From assembly GCA_028278585.1 (NCBI GenBank), contig JANQEC010000410.1, positions 1 through 49,845 of the forward strand: 49,845 nt of DNA. The letters run 5' to 3'. The notes under the pieces are model-generated. The model was given only the letters and a program-made list of their open reading frames with translations, was not told the origin of the DNA and searched no databases. Positions 24,530 to 33,126 of this stretch are shown one piece after another; position 1 is the first letter of the stretch; the number at the start of each line of letters is the position of its first letter. The position numbers and the translations under genes were made by a program. The stretch is from Cyclobacteriaceae bacterium (GTDB lineage Bacteria > Bacteroidota > Bacteroidia > Cytophagales > Cyclobacteriaceae).

Positions 24530-25264
24530 TTAGTTTCTATTTCTCAGAAGGTAGGAAGTAAAGCTTCTACCATTTATTGACGTGTACTTGGAATCAATGT
24601 CATCATCCACTTTCATATCCTTGATATTGAAATCACCCCGCACGTCCAGGTATTTAATATTTAGTGATTCTTCGAATACGGCATTTTCAAAGGTCACACC
24701 TTGATCAAAATCGGTGTATTTAAAGATTGCATCGTCGTTGAAAGTTGTACCTTCAAAGCTTGCAAAATCATCAAATTCCGCATATTTGAATGTTGACTCT
24801 CTCCTGAATTTAGTTCCTTCAAAAGTCACATCATCATCAAATTCAGAATATTTAAACATTGCCTTTCTTGTAAATTCACAATTTCTGAAGGTCACCTCTC
24901 GCTCAAAATCCGCAGTGAATGTATAGCCAGAAGGATCATCATGTATGTAAGCCAACACATCATCCTCAAACGTGCAATTAATAAAAGATACACTCACCTC
25001 AATCGTCTCGTCCACCTCATTTGATGAATTGTTCCACCATCTTGATCTTTTTGGCAGATCATCAATTTTCCAATCCATGTAGGTAAAATCAAGCTCCCCC
25101 GTGATGGTAACGTTCTCGTAAGAAATGTTCCTTCCATCCTTTATATCATCCATAATTTTAGAAGCACTCACTGTTTGTGCCATTGCTGCTCTCAGGGAAA
25201 AAGCACCAAGCATAATGATCATGATGATCCGGCTTGCAGTAGATATGGATTTGTTAGCGTTCAT
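24530..25264 (-). CDS. Exported pentapeptide-repeat-type protein
   Basis: A 244-residue protein with a signal peptide (IIMIIMLGAFSLRAAMAQ). From about residue 90 to 230 it consists of repeats in which Phe recurs at steps of 5 and 6 residues (F137, F142, F148, F153, F159), the pattern of the Pentapeptide_3 type beta-helix. A larger unit of 22 residues repeats with little change: FKYSEFDDDVTFEGTKF, FKYAEFDDFASFEGTTF, FKYTDFDQGVTFENAVF, then IKYLD and SKYTS, starting at 137, 159, 181, 203 and 225. It probably folds into a right-handed quadrilateral beta-helix outside the cytoplasm. Function is unknown; there is no enzyme motif. Confidence 0.8.
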   Translation of the reverse strand: MNANKSISTASRIIMIIMLGAFSLRAAMAQTVSASKIMDDIKDGRNISYENVTITGELDFTYMDWKIDDLPKRSRWWNNSSNEVDETIEVSVSFINCTFEDDVLAYIHDDPSGYTFTADFEREVTFRNCEFTRKAMFKYSEFDDDVTFEGTKFRRESTFKYAEFDDFASFEGTTFNDDAIFKYTDFDQGVTFENAVFEESLNIKYLDVRGDFNIKDMKVDDDIDSKYTSINGRSFTSYLLRNRN

Positions 25265-25402
25265 GTCCTTTTTATTTTCAGGTTTATTATATAGATGTTT
25301 TAAATCTAAAAAAGTTGCATCGTCACATTAATTACTTCAATTAGTAGTTGTGGTTACACAATTATTACAATTCTTTCTAATTTTCTTTTTTAACTACCCT
25401 CC

Positions 25403-25993
25403 ATTATAATCATCGACAGATTCATTACATATCTAAACCACCTGATCCCGCTATCAAAAGATGAGGTTCAGATTGTAAGAGAAGCTTTGACAGAAAAGAG
25501 CTTTGCGAAAAAGAGCATCCTGCTAAGTCAAGGTGAAGTTTCAAAGGCATTCTTTTTTATACTAACCGGATGCGTCCGTATGTATTACTCCGTAGATGGG
25601 GAAGAAAAAACTACATTTTTCTATACCGAAAATCAATTCGTCAGTTCATACGAAAGTTTCACAAGACAAAAGCCATCTTCACATTCACTCGAGTGTGTTG
25701 AAGATTGCGAGTTGGTCATAATATCCCAGGAAGGTGCGATGAAACTCCTGGAACATTCAAAGAATTTTGATACGCTGGCACGCATCGTGATGGAGGATGA
25801 ATTGGCAATTTATCAGAACATTGTAGCCTCATTTGTAACACTATCTCCAGAAGAACGGTACCAGGACCTTTTGAGAAACAGGCCTGATCTTATTCAACGG
25901 ATCCCGCAATACCAGCTTGCTACTTATTTGGGTGTAAATGCAGAATCTCTTAGCAGAATCAAAAAAAGGATTGCCGGCAAAGAGCTTTCTTAA
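25403..25993 (+). CDS. Crp/Fnr-family transcription regulator with a non-standard start codon
   Basis: The cyclic-nucleotide-binding-type fold spans KKSILLSQGEVSKAFFFILTGCVRMYYSVDGEEKTTFFYTENQF (about residues 38-80) and the C-terminal helix-turn-helix is RIPQYQLATYLGVNAESLSRIKKRI. The first ATG/GTG/TTG in frame is TTG at 25487, but that would remove the first helix. The frame is open from 25394 and reads DRFITYLNHLIPLSKDEVQIV, a normal family N-terminus. The only initiators nearby are ATT (25403), ATA (25406) and ATC (25409, 25412). With ATT at 25403 the length is 196 residues, usual for Bacteroidota members. There is no N-terminal Cys cluster for an Fe-S centre. Confidence 0.85.
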   Translation: MIIIDRFITYLNHLIPLSKDEVQIVREALTEKSFAKKSILLSQGEVSKAFFFILTGCVRMYYSVDGEEKTTFFYTENQFVSSYESFTRQKPSSHSLECVEDCELVIISQEGAMKLLEHSKNFDTLARIVMEDELAIYQNIVASFVTLSPEERYQDLLRNRPDLIQRIPQYQLATYLGVNAESLSRIKKRIAGKELS

Positions 25994-26002
25994 CCAAAGT
26001 CA

Positions 26003-26034
26003 ATTGAAAGTATACCCACGCAAAATTAGGTTTG
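26003..26034 (+). promoter_or_regulatory. Bacteroidota-type promoter for the DUF2834 gene
   Basis: ATTG (26003-26006), a 20-base spacer and TAGGTTTG (26027-26034) match the TTTG-N19-21-TAnnTTTG layout with one mismatch in the upstream element. The start would be about 12 bases before the ATG at 26052. It decides against the earlier ATG at 25938, which overlaps the Crp gene. Confidence 0.6.
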
Positions 26035-26051
26035 CGGAAAATTCAAAAGTT

Positions 26052-26378
26052 ATGAAAAGAACATATTTGATCCTAGCAATCATTGGCTTCATCCTACCTA
26101 ATATTTGGGTAATGAAAGTCACGTTCGAAACCGGCAATATCATGTTCTATGGCAACCCGCTTGTTACTGCATACGAGGCTTTCTCGAATGATATCTCTAC
26201 CGCTTTTATGGTAGACCTACTTTTTACCGTACTGGTTTTTATGTTATGGTCTTATCAGGAAGCGAGAAAACTGGGCATGAAAAATATCGTCCTGTACTGG
26301 ATTGCTACATTTTTATTTGGGATTGCTGGTTCGTTTCCGTTATTCCTCTATTTCAGAGAACACGTGCGGTTAACATGA
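26052..26378 (+). CDS. DUF2834 membrane protein
   Basis: A 108-residue protein with three hydrophobic segments: TYLILAIIGFILPNIWVM, ISTAFMVDLLFTVLVFMLW and IVLYWIATFLFGIAGSFPLFLYF. The FSNDISTAFMVDLLFTVLVF middle, the RKLGM loop and the PLFLYFRE end are typical of DUF2834, a widespread small inner-membrane family without known function. The start at 26052 is chosen because a well-formed promoter ends just upstream and the 38 residues before it are polar and overlap the Crp gene. Confidence 0.88.
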   Translation: MKRTYLILAIIGFILPNIWVMKVTFETGNIMFYGNPLVTAYEAFSNDISTAFMVDLLFTVLVFMLWSYQEARKLGMKNIVLYWIATFLFGIAGSFPLFLYFREHVRLT

Positions 26379-26454
26379 TTTAACAATCTCAAAACAAACC
26401 AAAGCATCGAATTGACATCTAACCTTCATGTTTCAATATAAAAGAAGAATAAAG

Positions 26455-26802
26455 ATGAAAAAGTTGATAATGCTGATGTTATTGGTTTGCGGAGCTTTTG
26501 CAATGCAAGCTCAACCAGGAAATAATGATAAAAGAAAACCACCAACCATAGAAGAGCGAACAGCGCGAGCGAAAAAGGAGCTAAACCTGTCCGATAAACA
26601 AGCAGGTAAATGGAAAGAGATCCATGAGAAATATGACAAAGAAATAAAAGCTGCTTTAAATGCTAAAGATCGTGAAAAGAGAAAAACTATAACTGACAAA
26701 TTAGACGCTGAGCTTAATGCTATATTGAATAAAGATCAGAAGAAAAAGTTTATTGAATTGAAAAAAAAGAGATTTAAAGGCAGAAGACCAAAAGGGCGGT
26801 AG
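26455..26802 (+). CDS. Spy/CpxP-like periplasmic protein
   Basis: A 115-residue protein with a signal peptide (MKKLIMLMLLVCGAFAMQAQ) and a mature, highly charged helical part. Two LTxxQ-like motifs are present (LNLSDKQAGKW and LNKDQKKKF), which mark the Spy/CpxP chaperone and metal-resistance fold. Very basic end (KKKRFKGRRPKGR). ATG at 26455 is chosen over 26428 because it starts the signal peptide directly. It is likely to respond to envelope stress. Own terminator downstream. Confidence 0.75.
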   Translation: MKKLIMLMLLVCGAFAMQAQPGNNDKRKPPTIEERTARAKKELNLSDKQAGKWKEIHEKYDKEIKAALNAKDREKRKTITDKLDAELNAILNKDQKKKFIELKKKRFKGRRPKGR

Positions 26803-26823
26803 AGCTTTGTATCTTTTTAAATG

Positions 26824-26857
26824 AACGCACTGATCATTGTCAGTGCGTTTTCTTTTT
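26824..26857 (+). terminator. Intrinsic terminator after the Spy-like gene
   Basis: AACGCACTGA (26824-26833) and TCAGTGCGTT (26840-26849) form a perfect 10-base stem with a 6-base loop, followed by a T-rich tract. Confidence 0.9.
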
Positions 26858-26892
26858 CTAAACAACCACTGCTCTCTACCTTTATCCACTGA

Positions 26893-27285
26893 ATGAAGGA
26901 CATTGAGCAAAGAGAAGACATTGAGATCCTGGTTGATCGATTTTACGAACAAGTGATCGAGGATCCTATTATTAGTTATTTTTTTAACAAGGTTGTCAAG
27001 CTTAATTGGGAAAAACATATTCCGGTTATGTACAACTTTTGGGAAACTGTCCTCCTGGCAAAAATCAGGTATAAAGGAAGTCCGATACCTGTACATATTG
27101 CCTTGTCCAGTAAAGAACCACTTAAACCCATTCATTTTGAACGCTGGATCCAACTTTGGGAAACCACAGTTCGTACTAATTTCAGTGGGGAAAAAGCAAA
27201 TGAGGCTGTTAAAAGAGCAAAACTGATGGGAGAGCTCATGATGATAAAAATCAAAAAAAGCAGTGAAGACGGCTTTATTCAATAG
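26893..27285 (+). CDS. Group III truncated haemoglobin
   Basis: A 130-residue globin of the 2/2 group III type. Features are the opening DIEILVDRFYEQVIEDPIISYFFN, the MYNFWETVLL segment, the proximal His81 in PIHFERWIQLW, and the C-terminal helix AKLMGELMMIKI. Group III globins bind oxygen or NO with a heme and are found in microaerobic bacteria; a role in NO or oxygen handling is inferred. It lies 43 bases after a terminator, with TACCTTTA (one base off TAnnTTTG) about 8 bases before its ATG, and is followed after 31 bases by the S41 peptidase gene. Confidence 0.92.
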   Translation: MKDIEQREDIEILVDRFYEQVIEDPIISYFFNKVVKLNWEKHIPVMYNFWETVLLAKIRYKGSPIPVHIALSSKEPLKPIHFERWIQLWETTVRTNFSGEKANEAVKRAKLMGELMMIKIKKSSEDGFIQ

Positions 27286-27316
27286 CCACATCTCCCATCG
27301 ATTCTAAAAACCTTAA

Positions 27317-28777
27317 ATGAAAACCAAGCTATACCTGATCATTTTTTTTACTTCTTCAATGTGCCTTGGTCAGGTACCTGGTAATTCATTTAAGAAACTA
27401 TCACCTGATCAGCTCCAGCAAGACTTTGGTCTTTTCCGATCAGTGCTACTTAATACTCACCCCCACCTAAATCGACTTTATAATTCGCAAGCATTTACAA
27501 CACAATTAGATCGGTATGAATTCTTGCTCAACGATCCTTTAACATCACTAGAATTTTTTCAGGTCGTTTCTTCTGCAATGTCTGATGTAGGAGAGGCTCA
27601 TTCACACGTTAACCTATCAGATGAAATCAAAAGTCAGATCAAGGCAAATGGCAAATTGTTTCCATTCGATATTCACTTTTACGAAAAAAGAGCCTTTATT
27701 CTAAATGATCTAACAGATGAAACCAGAAAACTTTCAAGGCACGAATTAATTTCTGTTAATGGAAAAAACATTGATGAAATAATCAGTCTATCCGACAGCA
27801 TTTCATGTATGGGCTCAGCTTTCAATCGCTCCCGAGTTTATCGTAAACTGTCCTACTCCAGAAATTTTGCGCTTGCATATTACTTGTACGTTGATCAGAG
27901 CTCATCATATCTCATCGAATACAGGGAGCCAGGAAGTGACGAAATTAAAGCAACGGTGGTCAATGGTATTTCTCCAGATTTTGAAGCGGCTATTACTTTA
28001 AGTCCAATAGAAACTACTCCTCCATATTCCTTAACTCTCGATGAAAGTAGAAACGTGGCTATAATTAAGATCAAGACTTTCGCGCATTTCATTATCAATT
28101 ACAGCATTAAAGAATACCTTAGGTTTTACCAAAAATCTTTCGAACAGATTGCAGAATCAGGCATATCCAATTTAGTTATTGACGTGCGGGGTAATAGAGG
28201 TGGCCAAGAAAAACTCGGAGCGCATTTGCTTTCTTACTTAATAGATTATCCTTTTAAGGTGCACGAATATGTTTTTACAAAGAACATTGATCACAAACTC
28301 CTGGATTCGTTGAATATATTTCATCACTCATTCAGCAGTAAAAAATTTCAGGTAGTGGATTCCGGATATGTGGCGTCAAATGGCAAAAACGATATTCTGT
28401 ACTACATAGATCCAACAAAGAAAAACGCATTCAAAGGTGATGTTTACATTCTCACAGATGGCAATTGCTTCTCCGCATGTAACATTTTCATGGCACTGGC
28501 TGATCATCATAAAGTCGGTACCATTGTTGGTGAGGAATCCGGAGGGAGTTACCAGGACTCAGAAGGATATCCGGGTGTCATTTTCAAGCTTCCGAATAGT
28601 GGATTAGGTATAGATTTCAGGCTGTGGCATCTACGCACTGCTGTTGATAATCCGGGAAATGGAAGAGGTGTTTTACCAAACGTTCCAATCCAACCAACTG
28701 TAAATGACATAGTAATGGGTAAGGATGCAGCACTTGAAAAAGTGTACGAACTCATCAGACAGGCAAAGAGTCAGTAA
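27317..28777 (+). CDS. S41-family (C-terminal processing/tricorn-like) serine peptidase, exported
   Basis: A 486-residue protein with a signal peptide (MKTKLYLIIFFTSSMCLGQ). The N-terminal half has the SDVGEAHSHVNL motif; a PDZ-like stretch follows (HELISVNGKNIDEII). The S41 core holds VAIIKIKTFAH, LVIDVRGNRGGQE, the likely catalytic Ser386 in GNCFSACNIFMALADHHK, GEESGGSYQD and the end NPGNGRGVLPNVPIQPTVND. It should act on peptides in the periplasm; substrate unknown. It is probably read together with the globin gene 31 bases upstream. Confidence 0.88.
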   Translation: MKTKLYLIIFFTSSMCLGQVPGNSFKKLSPDQLQQDFGLFRSVLLNTHPHLNRLYNSQAFTTQLDRYEFLLNDPLTSLEFFQVVSSAMSDVGEAHSHVNLSDEIKSQIKANGKLFPFDIHFYEKRAFILNDLTDETRKLSRHELISVNGKNIDEIISLSDSISCMGSAFNRSRVYRKLSYSRNFALAYYLYVDQSSSYLIEYREPGSDEIKATVVNGISPDFEAAITLSPIETTPPYSLTLDESRNVAIIKIKTFAHFIINYSIKEYLRFYQKSFEQIAESGISNLVIDVRGNRGGQEKLGAHLLSYLIDYPFKVHEYVFTKNIDHKLLDSLNIFHHSFSSKKFQVVDSGYVASNGKNDILYYIDPTKKNAFKGDVYILTDGNCFSACNIFMALADHHKVGTIVGEESGGSYQDSEGYPGVIFKLPNSGLGIDFRLWHLRTAVDNPGNGRGVLPNVPIQPTVNDIVMGKDAALEKVYELIRQAKSQ

Positions 28778-28946
28778 TTAGGAATACTTTCGCAGAAAAT
28801 CTCAAATTACAAAACACACACAAATCTCAATCTGGAAAAAACAAAACTGGCTTTTGCTCATGATTTCGACATTGTTATTTATTTGTGGTTTATGTCTTTT
28901 TTTTGATTCTACACTTTCAAAAAACCTCCCAAGCCTGTGATAAGTT

Positions 28947-30716
28947 ATGAATGAATACGAAGAGTTAACAATCCGTCATGCGAAGGTTCTAAAAGACCTG
29001 GCTAAAAGATACAACTTGATCAGTGGAGTTCGATTGCTGTTTGCTTTGGCATTTGCAATTAATCTTTATTTCTATATCCAGCCTGGAAACACTTTTTTAA
29101 TAATTCCTCTCATCATTCTGGCCGTTGCATTTCTTCAGGCGGTTCGGGTACACCAAAGTGTGTCGTGGAAAAAGTTGCTCAATACAGCCCTTTTGAAAAC
29201 AAACAGACATGAAATCAGTTATTTAAAAGGAAAAGAGATTCCATTCGAAAGTGGTTCCGAATTTATTGACACAAGCCATTCTTATTCTTATGATCTTGAT
29301 TTCTTTGGTAAGTATTCCTTCTTCCACAATTTGAACCGAACGTCCACCAGAATGGGCAACCGCCAACTGGCATCCTCCCTTCTTTCCCCTCTTCCTCCTC
29401 AAGAGATTTTGAACACTCAGCAAGCGATCCGGGAACTTGAGCCAAAGATTGACTGGAGGCAGGAGGTTATGGCGCTTGGAAAAATCAAACCAGATAGTGA
29501 CGAGAGTTACAAGGCATTAATGAAATGGGCTGCCAAAAAAAATCCTAAAGTGTCGAAGGCAATTGTGGCAGGCTCCTATATCACATCCAGCCTATTGTTA
29601 GCCTCCATTTTTATCTACTTCTACACTCCGTTGGAAATAGTTGGGAACATATCATTTCTTTTATTTCTGTTCAATCTGGTATTGCTTGGCACGCAGATAA
29701 AAAAGATCCAGGCTGAGATCATTGATTCAAGTGAAATTGATAAAATACTCAAACAGTATAGTCTCATTCTGGAAAAGATAGAGGAAGAACCTTTTGAGTC
29801 ATCAAAATTGGAAAACCTGAAAAATGGACTCCAAGAAGGAGACTTTACAGCAAGTCGCAAGATTGAACAACTTTCAGCACTATTTGCAAAAATGGATCAT
29901 GTCCAAAATTTTCTGGCAGGCCTTGTCAATGGATTTTTTCCTTTCCACATTCTAACGCTTGACGCTTTAATCAAATGGCGAAAGGAGTGTTCGACACATG
30001 TCTCACAATGGCTAGATGTGATTGGAAAAATTGAAGCCCTAAGCAGCCTAGCAAATTTTGCTCACAACAATCCTTCCTATATCTATCCGGTACTAAACGA
30101 CAGCAAAGAAATCTCCTTTAAAGACCTTGGTCATCCGCTGATTAGCGCTGAAACCAGAGTAAGTAACGATGTTACATTTAATTCACACAGCTTCTTCATC
30201 CTCACTGGTTCTAATATGTCTGGGAAGAGTACGTTCCTGCGGACATTAGGGATCAATATGGTACTTACAACCATTGGTGCTCCTGTCTGTGCCACTAAAG
30301 CTAATGTTCACCCACTACCTGTACTGGTATCCATGCGTCTGTCAGATTCATTAAATGAAAGTGAATCCTACTTCTTTGCGGAAGTAAAAAGATTGAAAGA
30401 AATAATGGATGGTCTTGAAAGTGAAACAGGATTTGTGCTTTTAGATGAAATATTGCGGGGTACCAACTCTGATGACAAGCGTTCCGGAACAATAGAAGTT
30501 ATCCGGAATATGGTTGCGAAAAAGGCCATTGGGATGATCGCAACACACGACTTGGAAGTGTGCAACACTGTTAATGAGCACCCGAATATTCTTGAAAACA
30601 AATGCTTTGAGGTCGAAATCTCAAACAATGAACTTGTTTTCGATTATAAGCTTCGAAATGGAATCTGCCGAAACAAGAGTGCCACATTTTTGATGGAGAA
30701 AATGGGTGTGATCTAA
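28947..30716 (+). CDS. Membrane-anchored MutS-related ATPase
   Basis: A 589-residue protein. The N-terminal half contains two pairs of hydrophobic segments (about 27-68 and 208-252) with a soluble stretch between. The MutS core and ATPase domains follow, with Walker A GSNMSGKST (about 421-429), SMRLSDSLNESESYFFAEVKR (the DxxxxxxSxF/Y signature), Walker B FVLLDEILRGTNSDD (about 497-511) and the ATHD switch. There is no mismatch-recognition domain, so it is not a repair MutS. This membrane form is common in Bacteroidota and its function is unknown. Confidence 0.9.
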   Translation: MNEYEELTIRHAKVLKDLAKRYNLISGVRLLFALAFAINLYFYIQPGNTFLIIPLIILAVAFLQAVRVHQSVSWKKLLNTALLKTNRHEISYLKGKEIPFESGSEFIDTSHSYSYDLDFFGKYSFFHNLNRTSTRMGNRQLASSLLSPLPPQEILNTQQAIRELEPKIDWRQEVMALGKIKPDSDESYKALMKWAAKKNPKVSKAIVAGSYITSSLLLASIFIYFYTPLEIVGNISFLLFLFNLVLLGTQIKKIQAEIIDSSEIDKILKQYSLILEKIEEEPFESSKLENLKNGLQEGDFTASRKIEQLSALFAKMDHVQNFLAGLVNGFFPFHILTLDALIKWRKECSTHVSQWLDVIGKIEALSSLANFAHNNPSYIYPVLNDSKEISFKDLGHPLISAETRVSNDVTFNSHSFFILTGSNMSGKSTFLRTLGINMVLTTIGAPVCATKANVHPLPVLVSMRLSDSLNESESYFFAEVKRLKEIMDGLESETGFVLLDEILRGTNSDDKRSGTIEVIRNMVAKKAIGMIATHDLEVCNTVNEHPNILENKCFEVEISNNELVFDYKLRNGICRNKSATFLMEKMGVI

Positions 30717-30740
30717 TCATTAAACCCAATTCTCACACCC
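30704..30740 (+). terminator. Weak hairpin overlapping the MutS-like stop
   Basis: GGGTGTGA (30704-30711) can pair with TCACACCC (30733-30740) across a 21-base loop. No T run follows, so it may only be a 3' stabilising hairpin. Confidence 0.3.
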
Positions 30741-30957
30741 TATCACATAATGCCTGAAATCCAGAAATCAGTCCGATATTTTTAGGGATATCAAGAGAAA
30801 TCAAGAACTTTTCAAACTTGATTTAAAAACCAACAAGGAAATTCAGCTGACCAAAAATTCTGATTTTGATGCCATGCCCACGTGGAAGTAGTTAGTCCAG
30901 GCAAACGATCTGGAATGCGTTGAAGAGAAAAACATAACCCAACCTACCAGTTTTCCT

Positions 30958-30965
30958 TATTTTTG
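30958..30965 (+). promoter_or_regulatory. TAnnTTTG promoter box for the AraC gene
   Basis: TATTTTTG is an exact TAnnTTTG match 18 bases before the ATG at 30984. No clear upstream TTTG at standard spacing. Confidence 0.5.
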
Positions 30966-30983
30966 AAGGTATAGCCCACACTT

Positions 30984-31850
30984 ATGCGCAATTTTTATGA
31001 AATCATAAAGGATGGACTTTATTTCAATAAGTTTGAATTGGATGATTCTGTCTGTGTAGAATATAAGTGTCCCCTCGAAGATGACTATATGGGAATCTGC
31101 TCACAAACAGATTACGTAGTGCACGTGCTGAGCGGAAAAAAAACATGGAAAACACTGGAGGACGAATGGGTACTGGAAGCGGGACAAACACTATTCATCA
31201 AGAAAGGCGCCACACTTATAAGACAGTTTTTTGAAAATGATTTTTGTATGCTTGGTTTTTTCGTTTCCGATGATTTAATAAGGGAAGCTGTAACTGAGCT
31301 TGTAGACAGGCCAATCAAGGATCACAAAAGAACATTTCAATTCACCGGTGAAGAATTGTTTTCAAATAATTTTCTGGACAGCTATTTTCAATCCATGTTA
31401 ATGTTTTTCAGAGGAAAAGAAAAACCATCAAATTCACTACTTAAACTCAAGTTTAAAGAGTTGATCGGACATGTCATCCATAACAATGAAAACCCGCTAC
31501 TGGCCTCCTATTTTAAATCTGTTGCTACCTCTTCGATTCCATCAATCCCTAACATTATGGAAACAAACTTTTGCTACAACCTGACCATGAAAGAGTTTGC
31601 CAAGCTATCCCACCGAAGCCTGTCTACATTCAAGCGGGATTTTCAAAATCATTACAACACCTCTCCGGGTCGATGGCTTCTCAACAAGCGACTTGAACGA
31701 GCAAGGAAGTTGATCGTAACAGACAGTCTCACCATTTCCCAGGTAGCGTTCGAATGTGGATTCGAAGACGTTTCTCATTTCAGCAGAAGTTTTAAAGAGA
31801 AATTTGGAATTACTCCCAGTAAATACGAAGAAGTATCAACGACACCCTGA
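30984..31850 (+). CDS. AraC-family transcription regulator with cupin-like sensor domain
   Basis: A 288-residue cytoplasmic protein. The N-terminal part (about 20-115) resembles the cupin-like ligand domain (VVHVLSGKKTWKTLEDEWVLEAGQTLFIKKGATLIRQF). The C-terminal double helix-turn-helix spans NLTMKEFAKLSHRSLSTFKRDFQNHYNTSPGRWLLNKRLERARKLI and SLTISQVAFECGFEDVSHFSRSFKEKFGITPSKY. It precedes the acyl-CoA dehydrogenase gene by 80 bases that contain two perfect inverted repeats, so it may control that gene. Ligand unknown. Confidence 0.93.
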   Translation: MRNFYEIIKDGLYFNKFELDDSVCVEYKCPLEDDYMGICSQTDYVVHVLSGKKTWKTLEDEWVLEAGQTLFIKKGATLIRQFFENDFCMLGFFVSDDLIREAVTELVDRPIKDHKRTFQFTGEELFSNNFLDSYFQSMLMFFRGKEKPSNSLLKLKFKELIGHVIHNNENPLLASYFKSVATSSIPSIPNIMETNFCYNLTMKEFAKLSHRSLSTFKRDFQNHYNTSPGRWLLNKRLERARKLIVTDSLTISQVAFECGFEDVSHFSRSFKEKFGITPSKYEEVSTTP

Positions 31851-31867
31851 ACTTCTAAGTCAAATCT

Positions 31868-31890
31868 TTAAACTTTTCAGCAAAGTTTAA
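31868..31890. repeat. Inverted repeat TTAAACTTT-N5-AAAGTTTAA
   Basis: A perfect 9-base inverted repeat with a 5-base centre in the AraC/acyl-CoA dehydrogenase spacer. No T run, so more likely an operator than a terminator. Confidence 0.4.
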
Positions 31891-31910
31891 TATCTGATCT
31901 CGCGCTTTTT

Positions 31911-31931
31911 TTGTATCAAAAATCGATACAA
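31911..31931. repeat. Inverted repeat TTGTATC-N7-GATACAA at the dehydrogenase start
   Basis: A perfect 7-base inverted repeat whose last base is the A of the dehydrogenase ATG. It could be a repressor operator or an mRNA stem hiding the start codon. Confidence 0.45.
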
Positions 31932-33055
31932 TGGAACCTAAAAAATTAGCGATAGCAGATTGGATCAAACAAACAGATAATCTAGGAAAGACATTTTCCT
32001 CCAGAGCTGCAGAATTTGATGAATCCGGAATATTTGTTCAAAAAAACTATGAAGAGTTAAAAGCGAACAGCTATTTCTCCGCAGCTATTCCTCAAGAGCT
32101 TGGAGGCGAAGGACTCTCCCATTCACAGATGTGCACCATCATTAGAAGGTTAGCTCACTATTGCGGGTCCACAGCACTCGCCTTTTCCATGCATCAACAT
32201 TTGATCGCTGCTGCAGTCTGGAAATACAAACACAAAGGAGAAGGAGGGTCGAGCCTGGAAAATATTGCCAAGCATCAACTAGTACTGGTGAGCACTGGTG
32301 CCAGGGATTGGTTGGAGTCAAATGGTGAAATGAAAAAAACCGATGGTGGTTATTTCCTGTCAGGAAAAAAACACTTCGCAAGCCAGTCTGTGGCAGGTGA
32401 TGTTGCAATAACGAGTGCCCCCTATACTAATCCTGAAGGAAAAGAACATGTGCTCCATTTTCCAGTCCCTCTCAACTCCGAGGGTGTTTCCATACTTGAT
32501 GACTGGAATGTACTTGGAATGAGGGCCACAGGTTCTCAAAGCATCTCTTTTGATAAGGTTTTTGTTCCAGACTCCGCGATTGTATTGGAAAGGCCAAGAG
32601 GCAAGTTCCACCCAATTTGGAACGTAGTGCTCACAGTAGCAATGCCATTGATCATGTCTGCCTATGTTGGAATAGCAGAACGAGCCCGTGAAATCGCACT
32701 GGAAATGGGCAAAAAATATGCACGCAACCAAAAACACATAGCATACATTATAGGAAAAATGAATAACACACTAATAAGTGCCCAGGCTCAATGGCGAGCA
32801 ATGTATGAATTAGCCCATGAACTTGATTTTCAGCCAGAGGATGAGTCAACTCTCAAAACATTAAGCTTTAAAACAAATGTATCAGATGCATGCATTCAGA
32901 CCGTTTCTGAAGCTATGGAAGCGATTGGAGGTCAAAGCTTCTATAAGAAAAATGAGCTTGAGCGCTTGTTCCGGGATGTTCAGGCATCCCCCTTTCATCC
33001 ACTTCCTAGATGGGAACAGTATGCTTTTACAGGTGAAATGTTGCTTGCAAAATAA
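31931..33055 (+). CDS. Acyl-CoA dehydrogenase-family flavoprotein
   Basis: A 374-residue protein with the acyl-CoA dehydrogenase fold. The N-terminal helical domain contains IPQELGGEGLSHSQM and GSTALAFSMHQHL, the middle beta domain contains SGKKHFASQSVAGDVAITSA and VLGMRATGSQSISFDKVFVP, and the C-terminal helical domain includes TVSEAMEAIGGQSFYKKNELERLFRDVQASPFHP. The last stretch and the missing catalytic Glu of classical fatty-acid enzymes point to the branch with DszC/HpaB-like monooxygenases or poorly known dehydrogenases, so the substrate is uncertain. Own terminator follows. Confidence 0.88.
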   Translation: MEPKKLAIADWIKQTDNLGKTFSSRAAEFDESGIFVQKNYEELKANSYFSAAIPQELGGEGLSHSQMCTIIRRLAHYCGSTALAFSMHQHLIAAAVWKYKHKGEGGSSLENIAKHQLVLVSTGARDWLESNGEMKKTDGGYFLSGKKHFASQSVAGDVAITSAPYTNPEGKEHVLHFPVPLNSEGVSILDDWNVLGMRATGSQSISFDKVFVPDSAIVLERPRGKFHPIWNVVLTVAMPLIMSAYVGIAERAREIALEMGKKYARNQKHIAYIIGKMNNTLISAQAQWRAMYELAHELDFQPEDESTLKTLSFKTNVSDACIQTVSEAMEAIGGQSFYKKNELERLFRDVQASPFHPLPRWEQYAFTGEMLLAK

Positions 33056-33098
33056 TGCAACCAGCTTCTCAGCTTCATGTTGGGGTTATGATAGATGA

Positions 33099-33126
33099 AG
33101 CAGCCCTCATCTGAGGGCTGCTTTTC
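33099..33126 (+). terminator. Terminator after the acyl-CoA dehydrogenase gene
   Basis: AGCAGCCCTCA (33099-33109) pairs with TGAGGGCTGCT (33112-33122), followed by TTTCT. The T run is on the plus strand side. Confidence 0.85.

Noticed and set aside
25938..26051. 38-residue extension of the DUF2834 protein
   Set aside because: It overlaps the Crp gene in another frame, is polar, and a good promoter lies between it and the ATG at 26052.
28860..28940. 26-codon hydrophobic frame just before the MutS-like gene (MISTLLFICGLCLFF...)
   Set aside because: Could be a leader peptide, but the region is simply T-rich and there is no supporting signal, so chance is as likely.
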